A stretch of DNA of 64,000 bases, taken from Rhodospirillaceae bacterium. Lineage in GTDB: Bacteria > Pseudomonadota > Alphaproteobacteria > TMED109. A program made the position numbers and the translations under genes. The notes beneath the pieces are model-generated. The model ran no database searches. It was not told where the DNA came from and saw only the letters and a program-made list of their open reading frames with translations. This document shows positions 8,749 through 14,682 of the stretch, in pieces (within the stretch, counting starts at the first letter, position 1; each line of letters starts with the position of its first letter). The stretch covers positions 101,083 to 165,082 of the forward strand of contig CACEBX010000002.1 in the NCBI GenBank assembly GCA_902557845.1, read 5' to 3'.

Positions 8749-8917
8749 AAGCACATACCAATTCTTCTAAATCATTATTAAACCACCATATATTTTTAAA
8801 TTCTTTAGCATCTTTTTTATCTATTCTTTTCATAATACAGTCTATACCTTTACCATCAGCCTCACCTGAAAAGGAATGAGTAGAAAAAAGGAATAGCAAG
8901 ATTAGTAAGTATTTCAT
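8729..8917 (-). CDS. Small secreted protein, unknown function
   Basis: 62 residues. Residues 1-18 form a Sec-type signal (MKYLLILLFLFSTHSFS) and leave a mature peptide of about 44 residues. That peptide has two cysteines (DCIMKRI and VCAYAG) and a WW pair, and ends AGRGP. The two cysteines could form a disulfide. Its ATG overlaps the stop of the upstream cupredoxin gene by four bases, so the two are translationally coupled. The last codons lie inside the duplicated tRNA-end segment, and a decayed copy of this C terminus is visible at 10943-10965. No known family recognised. Confidence 0.55.
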   Translation of the reverse strand: MKYLLILLFLFSTHSFSGEADGKGIDCIMKRIDKKDAKEFKNIWWFNNDLEELVCAYAGRGP

Positions 8918-9366
8918 TTAATTATAATCTTACCTTTCATTCCCATTTCAGAGTGAATTAATTGGGTTTCCTTATCTTTAACATTACATTTTAAATCTAA
9001 AAAAATCCCTGTCTTTATTGGGATAAACCACCATTCTAAAGCTTCATCAGGCCAAACCTCAACTTCATTAATAATACCTTTTATTTCAGCAACTTTATTA
9101 GTGTTTTTAGTTAATTGTATTTTTCTTGTAAATATAGATTTAGCAAATAAGTCAGAACCAAAATAATGTTTTGAATCACTTACATTTTTTATTATTAATT
9201 TATAAAGTTTACCAGTATAAAAAATCAATTCATTAGGTTCATAAAAATGATTTAACCCAATTTTTCCTTTTAAAAATACGGTTTTTTCTATTGGTGCCTG
9301 TCTAGTTAAATCTATACTAGAGCCTAGATTAGTAAAAAATATTATTAATATAACTAGGTATTTCAT
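8914..9366 (-). CDS. Secreted cupredoxin-like copper protein
   Basis: 150 residues with a short signal peptide (about 1-17). The mature part has the ligand pattern of a type 1 copper cupredoxin: His in SKHYFGS, then Cys in LDLKCNV, His in LIHSEMG, and Met in SEMGMKG near the end, as in the periplasmic cupredoxin-like copper-binding family. EWWFIPIKTG matches the strand before the copper-binding Cys. It is likely a periplasmic electron carrier or copper binder. It is followed with a four-base overlap by the small secreted gene at 8729-8917. Copper binding is inferred from the motif. Confidence 0.7.
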   Translation of the reverse strand: MKYLVILIIFFTNLGSSIDLTRQAPIEKTVFLKGKIGLNHFYEPNELIFYTGKLYKLIIKNVSDSKHYFGSDLFAKSIFTRKIQLTKNTNKVAEIKGIINEVEVWPDEALEWWFIPIKTGIFLDLKCNVKDKETQLIHSEMGMKGKIIIK

Positions 9367-9404
9367 AAAACAATCATAGCTTAATTAATTAATCCTATCA
9401 ATTT
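9367..9404 (-). repeat. Dispersed repeat upstream of the cupredoxin gene (inverted relative to 12264-12297)
   Basis: Read on the minus strand, this segment contains ATTGATAGGATTAAT followed by an AATTAAG block and sits directly before the cupredoxin ATG. Almost the same words occur in the same order on the plus strand at 12264-12297, upstream of the secreted-protein gene at 12367. It may be a shared promoter segment or a scar of duplication. Confidence 0.45.
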
Positions 9405-9481
9405 TCTGTTCATAGAAGCTGACTGCCATTTTTAAGTTGGCAGATGTGTAAAAACCTAGAGCATTCTTAATATATATATAT

Positions 9482-9967
9482 TTATTTTAAAATACTTTTA
9501 ATTTGCTCAAAAGCTTTTTCAGGAATGTCACATTTAGCTAGCGTTAGAAAATTATCATTATAGTATCTAATACTATATAAACATTCTGAATTGATAATTG
9601 CATTTATACTTTTGCTAGCATAAGTAAAATACCATTTTCCTACACCTTGTTTTAATTCATTGTTAGCTCTTTTAGCTGTGTTATAAGCTTTAATATTTTC
9701 ATTATATATCAGTTCATTACTTGCTTCTAATTTTTCTACTATATTATTAATAGTTATTACATTAACTATGCTATTGGTTTCTCCAAAGTTACCTGCGTTA
9801 TCTTTAAAGGTTCCTTCAAGTTTAAATACTTTTAGATTATCAGTTTCAGAATAAATATGCTCTTTAACCAAAATTCTTTTTCCTTGTTGTTCTAGAATAT
9901 AATCCTTAGCACTTACATTTCCACAGGATACAAATAGTACTGCCATTATTAGTATTAGTTTTTTCAT
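9482..9967 (-). CDS. Secreted protein, divergent member of the local GTGxYKKL family
   Basis: 161 residues with a signal ending near GNVSA (a Cys just before it, VSCGN, could be a lipobox). It aligns with the proteins at 9980-10420 and 12367-12840: EGTFKDNAGNFG matches EGMWDDSSGDYG, KQGVGKWYF matches GAGIGQMKI, and ECLYSIRYYNDNF with LAKCDI matches ECIYAVKYLKDHAF with TTKCSV. It lacks the exact GTGxYKKL motif and the first cysteine pair. It follows the related gene by 12 bases, so the two are a tandem pair. Function unknown. Confidence 0.6.
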   Translation of the reverse strand: MKKLILIMAVLFVSCGNVSAKDYILEQQGKRILVKEHIYSETDNLKVFKLEGTFKDNAGNFGETNSIVNVITINNIVEKLEASNELIYNENIKAYNTAKRANNELKQGVGKWYFTYASKSINAIINSECLYSIRYYNDNFLTLAKCDIPEKAFEQIKSILK

Positions 9968-9979
9968 GAAGTTTTCCTT

Positions 9980-10420
9980 TTAATTTTCTATTTTACACTT
10001 AGCCTTAAGCCAACCATAATGTTTTTTATAGTTAACTCCATATGGACATACCATACCTATTAATTTTTTATATTTTCCTGTCCCATTTAAAATTTTCATT
10101 TGCCCTATCCCTGCACCTTTATCTGATTTTCTGGTTCTAGAATTCCAAAATATTTCATCATCCTGATTTATATTTTCACAAATAACTTCTAATTCTACTT
10201 TTTTATTAATTTGTTTTACATAACCTAAACACTTTTCATTTCCATAGTCACCACTACTATCATCCCACATTCCTTCAGATGTATAACTAGAGAATTTAAA
10301 ATTATCAGAAACCTCAATAGCATTCTGTTTACTAATTCCATAGCCATTAAAAATATATTCTTTAGCGTTAACATTACCTACTAAAAATAAACTCATTAAT
10401 ATAATTAAAATATATTTCAT
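9980..10420 (-). CDS. Secreted protein of the local GTGxYKKL family
   Basis: 146 residues. The signal peptide ends at GNVNA (about residue 19). The mature protein has four main cysteines (EKCLG, EVICEN, MVCPYG, AKCKIEN), suited to two disulfides, and the motif ILNGTGKYKKL preceded by GAGIGQM. A Gly-rich GTGxYKxL turn of this kind also occurs in some small secreted beta-barrel proteins (allene oxide cyclase-like or lipocalin-like). That fold assignment is only a guess. It is most similar to the protein at 12367-12840. It starts divergently from the ORF at 10456. Confidence 0.6.
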   Translation of the reverse strand: MKYILIILMSLFLVGNVNAKEYIFNGYGISKQNAIEVSDNFKFSSYTSEGMWDDSSGDYGNEKCLGYVKQINKKVELEVICENINQDDEIFWNSRTRKSDKGAGIGQMKILNGTGKYKKLIGMVCPYGVNYKKHYGWLKAKCKIEN

Positions 10421-10455
10421 ATCATCTTTCCTTTCTTATTTTACGTATCTATAAT

Positions 10456-10725
10456 ATGCATTATGTTATTAAGTATAAACTATTCTTTCATACCTTTAAC
10501 AAAGAAATTGAAGATACTATCAAAGTAGATAGTGGCTTGTCCTACTTTAATGGAGAAAGAAACTGTAGTGTTTATAATGAAGCAGATGCAGTAGATTATA
10601 TTAAGGCTACACATAAACAAGGAGACATAGAAAAGCTGTTTAGAGTACCACAGGAAATATACGATAGTGAGCATGGGGAAGTAGGTGCTACTTCTCTAAA
10701 GATATTAAGATGTTGGATAAGTTAA
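10456..10725 (+). CDS. Hypothetical protein, 89 residues
   Basis: No signal peptide or membrane segment. It has a beta-strand-like start (MHYVIKYKLFFHTFN), a short helical segment around DAVDYIKATHKQGDIEKLF, and a C terminus GATSLKILRCWIS. The layout resembles a small alpha/beta protein. I recognise no family. It lies alone in the accessory patch, divergent from the secreted-protein pair, with only a weak purine stretch upstream. It could be a genuine small gene or a chance frame. Confidence 0.4.
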   Translation: MHYVIKYKLFFHTFNKEIEDTIKVDSGLSYFNGERNCSVYNEADAVDYIKATHKQGDIEKLFRVPQEIYDSEHGEVGATSLKILRCWIS

Positions 10726-10884
10726 AATATGTCTGAACTAATATTATTTAATTGATTATGTAATGATGAATTTTCTATTAATGGATACTTTAAATGATGC
10801 TACAGCAAGTTTAAATAATCATTCATGGTTTATTAGATAATATACACAAAATGAATTAGCCTAAAATTTAAAAAAAAGAAAAAG

Positions 10885-10910
10885 AATAACTTAGATTTGT
10901 ATTATTTTAG
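10885..10910. repeat. 26-base direct repeat, first copy
   Basis: Contains TTTGTATTATTTTAG at 10896-10910 and matches 12112-12137 at 24 of 26 positions. In both places it leads directly into a pyrimidine-rich, tRNA-end-like segment. The two copies bracket the hibernation factor, the CBS-domain gene and the broken membrane gene. Confidence 0.5.
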
Positions 10911-10918
10911 CTATCCTT

Positions 10919-10962
10919 CCCACCCTTGAGCACCTCAGAACTCTAAGAGCCTTTACCAGCAT
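10919..10962. repeat. att-like repeat, copy 2: degenerate tRNA-Phe end with remnant of a small gene
   Basis: Matches 8706-8748 with five substitutions and one inserted base. It keeps CACCTCAGAACTC exactly. Read on the minus strand it encodes a vestige, HAGKGS and a stop, of the YAGRGP ending of the 8729-8917 protein. No tRNA body precedes it, so this is not a functional tRNA. Confidence 0.55.
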
Positions 10963-11065
10963 GTTAAAATTTCAAATATTATTCGTATATTTACAACATT
11001 CACAACTTATTTATTATTTTTTACAAATATTTACAAACGTATCAAAATGTGCTATTGTTATTATA

Positions 11066-11434
11066 ATGATCAAATCCAACATAAGCAGAAAAGTTTCAGG
11101 GCAAAATATTAAAATTGGAAAACATTATTCTCTTTATTGTACAAAAAAGTTTTCTGAGATAGTAAGTAAATACGCAGTAAAGGCTGTCAGTTACAATTCA
11201 AATATAATAAAAAGGAAATATTATTTCAAAGTAAAACTAAAAATAGTGTTATCTAAAAATACTGATTATGAAGCTACAGGAAAAGCAAAGCTTCCTTATG
11301 ATGCTTTAAATCTTGCAATAATCAATCTAAGTAAAATATTAAGAAGACACTATAGAAAAATAAAGAATGAAAATAAGAAAAATAAGCAAATAAGATTACT
11401 TAAAGACAGTTTTCTTTTATATAATTTAAGATAA
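11066..11434 (+). CDS. hpf: Short ribosome hibernation promoting factor (HPF/YfiA family)
   Basis: 122 residues from the ATG at 11066. It has the S30AE/HPF pattern: an N-terminal strand ISRKVSGQNIKIG, a helix with CTKKFSEIVSKY, the strands KYYFKVKLKIVLS and TDYEATGKA, and a second helix (AIINLSKILRRHYRKIKN). HPF binds the 30S decoding region and silences or dimerises ribosomes in starvation. Alphaproteobacteria usually have a long form of about 190 residues; this is a short form without the dimerisation domain. An upstream in-frame ATG at 10961 lies inside the repeat and would add 35 unrelated residues, so I reject it. No Shine-Dalgarno is seen. The next gene overlaps the stop by one base. 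Confidence 0.7.
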   Translation: MIKSNISRKVSGQNIKIGKHYSLYCTKKFSEIVSKYAVKAVSYNSNIIKRKYYFKVKLKIVLSKNTDYEATGKAKLPYDALNLAIINLSKILRRHYRKIKNENKKNKQIRLLKDSFLLYNLR

Positions 11435-11865
11435 TGCCAGAAACATTAGTACAAAAGTTAATGAAAAGAACTTGTATTACCATAGATGAAAATAGTTTTA
11501 TTATAAATTTAGTTGAGATCCTTAATAAAAATAAAGTAGGCTGTGTTGTAGTAACATCAATGAATTCTAATTACCCTGTAGGTATAGTTTCTGAGAGAGA
11601 CTTAGTAAGAAATTATGAAAAAATATTAAACGATAATACTACTAAAGTTAAAGAAGTTATGACAAAAAATATAATATTCTGTAATAAAAATACGTCATCA
11701 AAAGAACTAATGGAAATAATGAGTGAAAATAAAATAAGGCATATTCCAATTATAGAGCAGCATAAATTATTAGGAATTGTTTCAATTGGTGATGTAGTTA
11801 ATAGAATTATAGAAAATTATGCGTATGAAACTAAGTATTTAAGAGAGTATATTAACCCTCTTTAG
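11434..11865 (+). CDS. CBS-domain pair protein
   Basis: 143 residues forming a single Bateman module: the first CBS motif at about 5-60 (VGCVVVTSMNSNYPVGIVSERDLV) and the second at about 72-130 (VMTKNIIFC, IRHIPIIEQHKLLGIVSIGDVV). Such stand-alone modules bind adenosine nucleotides and regulate partners. The partner is not known. The start ATG overlaps the hpf stop (TAATG), so translation is coupled and a stress or energy-sensing role is plausible. It ends in a TAG stop and overlaps the convergent broken gene by 14 bases. Confidence 0.85.
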   Translation: MPETLVQKLMKRTCITIDENSFIINLVEILNKNKVGCVVVTSMNSNYPVGIVSERDLVRNYEKILNDNTTKVKEVMTKNIIFCNKNTSSKELMEIMSENKIRHIPIIEQHKLLGIVSIGDVVNRIIENYAYETKYLREYINPL

Positions 11866-12106
11866 TTGCAACTTTCTTCCAAGGAAGGAATATCAATTCT
11901 TTAAATAATATCCATCTGGTTAAAACAACTAAAGCATAAAATATTATAAATAATAGTATTAGCTGAACATATATTTCATCATCTATATTTATAGTTATTA
12001 ACTGTTCTAATAATGCTAAACTACCAACGAGTAAGATTAGTAAGGTTGCTGAAGGAATAAACGCAACCCAAAGCTATACACCAAATAATCTTTTTAATAT
12101 TTTCAT
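11852..12106 (-). pseudogene. Small two-span membrane protein gene interrupted by an in-frame TAG
   Basis: Read leftward from an ATG at 12104-12106, the frame gives MKILKRLFGV, then TAG (12074-12076), then 73 sense codons to a TAA at 11852-11854. The downstream part has two clear membrane spans (from VAFIPSATLLILLVG, and VQLILLFIIFYALVVL) and a basic end (LPWKKVATKEG). No plausible ATG, GTG or TTG follows the stop in frame before the second span. TAG is a normal stop elsewhere in the window (CBS gene, icd, tldD), so the gene is most likely inactivated by a single nonsense change. A sequencing error is the alternative. Confidence 0.55.
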
Positions 12107-12111
12107 AAAAT

Positions 12112-12166
12112 AATAATTTAGCTTTGTATTATTTTAGATGATCCCTTTCCAGCCCTTAGCATCACC
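12112..12166. repeat. Direct repeat, second copy, with a strongly degenerate tRNA-end-like tail
   Basis: 12112-12137 matches 10885-10910 at 24 of 26 positions. The following 12138-12166 aligns loosely with 10911-10934 (ATCC, CCTT, AGCA, CACC words in the same order). The unit may be a third, older trace of the tRNA-Phe end. The tail alone would not be convincing. Confidence 0.4.
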
Positions 12167-12263
12167 ATTATTTTAAAAACAATATCAGTCTTCAAATCAA
12201 AGTCACAGAATAATTTTAAAAATTTAGGGACCCTCTTTTTCTAGATTACTTATATTAGTAGAT

Positions 12264-12297
12264 AATTGATAGGATTAATAAATTAAGTTATAGTTTT
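12264..12297 (+). repeat. Dispersed repeat, inverted partner of 9367-9404
   Basis: Contains ATTGATAGGATTAAT and AATTAAG in the same order as the minus strand of 9367-9404, with about 25 of 27 core bases the same. It lies about 70 bases upstream of the ATG at 12367. Confidence 0.45.
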
Positions 12298-12366
12298 ATT
12301 TGCTAAATATTATAATAAATATTAATAAGTTAATACTAGCAAAAAAGTAAGCGACTTTTTATAATT

Positions 12367-12840
12367 ATGAAATATATAACTTTTCTTATATTAATTTTTT
12401 TTAATCAATATTCTTTTTCTGCAGAATGGATAAGTGAATCAACAGCAAAATTACTTATGTTAAAAAAAATAGAACTACCAGGTGGATTTACATATTCATC
12501 TTTTGAAGCAAATGGAGCAAGCAAAAATAATATAGGAAAGTATGGAACAGCAAATTGCGTAGGTCATAGAATAGATAGAAACAATAAATTAGAGGAACAA
12601 AAAATATATTGTAATACTTATCTTTCAGATGGTAATGAGTATTCTTTTATGCAAATTAGAAAAGGCACTGATACTGATGCTGGTGTTGGAAAGTCTATAA
12701 TTTTAAATGGAACTGGTCCGTATAAAAAATTAGCTAATAAAGAATGTATATATGCAGTGAAATATCTAAAAGATCATGCATTTGTAACAACCAAATGTTC
12801 CGTCCAAAAAAACACTTTAGATTTATTGAAAAACCGATGA
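12367..12840 (+). CDS. Secreted protein of the local GTGxYKKL family
   Basis: 157 residues with a signal peptide of about 18 residues ending SFSA. The mature part has cysteines in TANCVG, KIYCNT, NKECIY and TTKCSV and the motif ILNGTGPYKKL, preceded by DAGVGKSI. It matches the protein at 9980-10420 across nearly the whole length and resembles the one at 9482-9967 in its ECIYAVKY and C-terminal parts. The three are paralogs spread over 3.4 kb. A secreted disulfide-bonded beta-sandwich or barrel is plausible; the function is unknown. Confidence 0.6.
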   Translation: MKYITFLILIFFNQYSFSAEWISESTAKLLMLKKIELPGGFTYSSFEANGASKNNIGKYGTANCVGHRIDRNNKLEEQKIYCNTYLSDGNEYSFMQIRKGTDTDAGVGKSIILNGTGPYKKLANKECIYAVKYLKDHAFVTTKCSVQKNTLDLLKNR

Positions 12841-13013
12841 ATTTAACAAATATTATGATTAGCAATGAATATTATTTTCGCATTCTTATGTATAAAGCTA
12901 CGTTATGGCTATGGGCTACCTAAAGGTATTTTATTTTTTAGTATTAATATACTATTAATGGTAAAAAATTTGATAAATTTATTCTTTACTTTAACCAATG
13001 AAAGAAAAATAAA

Positions 13014-13343
13014 ATGAAATGTCTATTACTAGTATTGTTAGTAATGTTTGTTTTTTGTGGAGATACTTCAGCAAATATGAAAATTAAAGATGTCTGCAAA
13101 TGGCATCATGAAAGCATAATTGGATGGCATGAAAATAATATACTATTTAAGAGAAGACATTTAGAAGTTTCAGATAAAAGCAAATATCCAAATAGTAATA
13201 ATAAAACTATAGAAAAAAAGCTGCTTAAGCAAAAAAAGCTGCTTAATGCAATAGAAAAAGCACAAATGCAACTACAAGCTCTTTCTAAAGTATATCACTA
13301 TTTAGATTGCACTAGATTTGAAAGCAATTTTGAAAAAAACTAA
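13014..13343 (+). CDS. Small secreted protein, unknown function
   Basis: 109 residues. A signal segment covers residues 1-20 (LLLVLLVMFVFCGDTSA), with a Cys at a possible lipobox position. The mature part has VCKWHHESIIGWHENN, a basic stretch with the repeated tract KKLLKQKKLLNA, and a final helix ending in LDCTRFESNF. Two mature cysteines may pair. The leader resembles that of 9482-9967 (CGNVSA against CGDTSA), but the mature region is not clearly related. 173 bases upstream separate it from the previous gene and hold nothing recognisable. Confidence 0.5.
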   Translation: MKCLLLVLLVMFVFCGDTSANMKIKDVCKWHHESIIGWHENNILFKRRHLEVSDKSKYPNSNNKTIEKKLLKQKKLLNAIEKAQMQLQALSKVYHYLDCTRFESNFEKN

Positions 13344-13411
13344 GTTTCAAAGTAACATAGTAAATGAATTTTAATTTTTGTAACTATTTATATATTTATA
13401 ATTTGAAATTT

Positions 13412-13594
13412 TTATTCCAACCATCTAGCATCTGGTGAAATAGAATCTGATTTTATTTTTTTTTCTGTATTTAACCTTACTACTATTGTGCTTTTATGCT
13501 GGTTTTTTTTTGTGTAGTTTTTATTTCCTAAAATAAAAGCCATAATAATGAATATAAAAAAAATTGTTATACCCATTAACGGATGATAAGTCAT
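13412..13594 (-). CDS. Small single-pass membrane protein with SPDARWLE tail
   Basis: 60 residues: MTYHPLMG, a membrane span at about 9-24, a Lys/Asn-rich linker, and the C terminus ISPDARWLE. It is a paralog of the protein ending at 198: both have the HP just before the span, the span, and the SPDAxWL end. Its ATG overlaps the stop of the AhpD-like gene by four bases, so it is the last member of the leftward peroxiredoxin operon. The orientation suggests a short N terminus and a cytosolic or periplasmic tail of about 35 residues. No described family recognised. Confidence 0.6.
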   Translation of the reverse strand: MTYHPLMGITIFFIFIIMAFILGNKNYTKKNQHKSTIVVRLNTEKKIKSDSISPDARWLE

Positions 13595-14112
13595 TTTATA
13601 ACTCTCATAATGTTTGCTATAGCGTTAATTATTGATGCTATTCTAGCTACTGTCTGAATATTTTGAGTAGAAATATTATTTTCTGTTAAAACCTCTTCAT
13701 GAGCATTTATACATTTACCGCAACCTAGTATTATTGCTACAGCCAAACATAACATTTCAAAATCAGGCTTAGACATCTTATGTTTACTCATGTATTGCAT
13801 TCTTAAATTTGCTGGCATAGAAGAATAATTATTACCTGTTGCTAAATGAGTAAACCTGTAATAGATGGCATTCATGGACATTATTGAGTAAGCCCCGTAA
13901 ATATCATCAATAAATAGCGAATCAATTTTATCTTTAGTTTCGTTTAAAGCTGCATTAATTAAATCTTCCATTTGAGTTGCTAAACTAGAAACTAGAATTA
14001 TTCCATATAATTGCTGTTGATTTAAAATATTCTCATTGATTATTTTAGAATAGTTTAACTTAAGATCTTTAGCATATTCTGGAAACGCATTTAGGGACTC
14101 TTGAATATTCAT
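13591..14112 (-). CDS. AhpD-like alkylhydroperoxidase / carboxymuconolactone decarboxylase family protein
   Basis: 173 residues, all helical in appearance. It has the AhpD catalytic pattern CGKCINAHE: Cys131, Cys134 and His138. In the family the cysteine pair reduces the peroxiredoxin AhpC or acts directly on peroxides. The gene lies 15 bases downstream of ahpC in the same leftward operon, which supports the reductase role. A four-base overlap couples it to the small membrane gene after it. Cytosolic. Confidence 0.85.
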   Translation of the reverse strand: MNIQESLNAFPEYAKDLKLNYSKIINENILNQQQLYGIILVSSLATQMEDLINAALNETKDKIDSLFIDDIYGAYSIMSMNAIYYRFTHLATGNNYSSMPANLRMQYMSKHKMSKPDFEMLCLAVAIILGCGKCINAHEEVLTENNISTQNIQTVARIASIINAIANIMRVIK

Positions 14113-14127
14113 AGTATATAATATTGT

Positions 14128-14673
14128 TTATATTGTATCACCACCAACTGGCCTATTACAGGGGCATAACTCATCTGTTTGCAAAGCATCTAGCACCCTT
14201 AAAGTTTCCTTGGGGTTTCTTCCTACATTTAGATTATTAACAGTGATGTGCTGAATTACATTGTGGGGATCTATAATAAATGTTGCTCTTAAAGCAACCC
14301 CCTCTTCAGACCTAATTCCTAATGCATCAACAAGCGTTCCTTCAGTATCTGCAAAAGACCATTGGTTAAGCTTATTTAAGTCTTTATGTTCTCTTCTCCA
14401 CGCTAGCTTACAATGTTCATTGTCTGTACTTCCTCCTAAAACGATACAATCTCTTTCTAGAAATTCTTGGTTTAAGTTAGCGTATTCTACTATTTCTGTA
14501 GGACATACAAATGTAAAGTCTTTAGGATAAAAATATAAAACCTTCCATTTTTCAGGAAAAGATTTTTCATTTATATCTTCAAATGCACTTTCTCCTTTTT
14601 CCTCGTGGTTTTCAAAGTTTGGTTTGACTCCTACAACACTAAAATTATCTAACTTTTCACCTACACCCTTCAT
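14128..14673 (-). CDS. ahpC: Typical 2-Cys peroxiredoxin AhpC
   Basis: 181 residues. The peroxidatic Cys57 lies in FTFVCPTE, and the resolving cysteine is in ELCPCNRPVGG (Cys170 or 172). The conserved active-site Arg and Thr surroundings are present (FYPKDFTFVCPTE). It reduces hydrogen peroxide and organic hydroperoxides in the cytosol. With no ahpF in the window and an AhpD-like gene directly downstream, AhpD is the likely electron donor. A good Shine-Dalgarno (GGGAGAA) precedes the ATG. The operon is headed by the gene at 14683-15147 and a Fur-like site. Confidence 0.93.
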   Translation of the reverse strand: MKGVGEKLDNFSVVGVKPNFENHEEKGESAFEDINEKSFPEKWKVLYFYPKDFTFVCPTEIVEYANLNQEFLERDCIVLGGSTDNEHCKLAWRREHKDLNKLNQWSFADTEGTLVDALGIRSEEGVALRATFIIDPHNVIQHITVNNLNVGRNPKETLRVLDALQTDELCPCNRPVGGDTI

Positions 14674-14682
14674 AATTTCTCC

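Larger units (their letters stand above)
10726..11065. other. Intergenic stretch carrying an att-like repeat and the hibernation-factor promoter
   Basis: No gene seen before the hibernation factor. The stretch is strongly AT-rich. It contains a 26-base word at 10885-10910 repeated at 12112-12137, the tRNA-end repeat at 10919-10962, and a remnant of the 8729-8917 protein end. Close to the start of the next gene, TTTACA- and TATTGT/TATTAT-like hexamers could be a promoter with little or no leader. Confidence 0.4.
12107..12366. other. Intergenic stretch with repeats before a secreted-protein gene
   Basis: No frame of note. It contains the second copy of the 26-base repeat (12112-12137), a weakly tRNA-end-like run to 12166, and the repeat at 12264-12297 shared in inverted orientation with 9367-9404. 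The remainder is AT-rich, and no Shine-Dalgarno-like purine run is evident just before the ATG at 12367. Confidence 0.4.

Noticed and set aside
9424..9446. Hairpin CTGCCA/TGGCAG between two secreted-protein genes
   Set aside because: The stem is short, and no T run follows on either strand in a terminator position, so I did not call a terminator.
10961..11065. Upstream in-frame extension of hpf
   Set aside because: It begins within the tRNA-end repeat and adds 35 hydrophobic residues that do not belong to the HPF fold.
12074..12076. TAG as a recoded codon (pyrrolysine or suppression)
   Set aside because: TAG ends several intact genes in this window and no recoding element is visible.
12841..13013. 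Short frame of 22 codons before the gene at 13014
   Set aside because: Too short, no Shine-Dalgarno and no similarity to neighbours.
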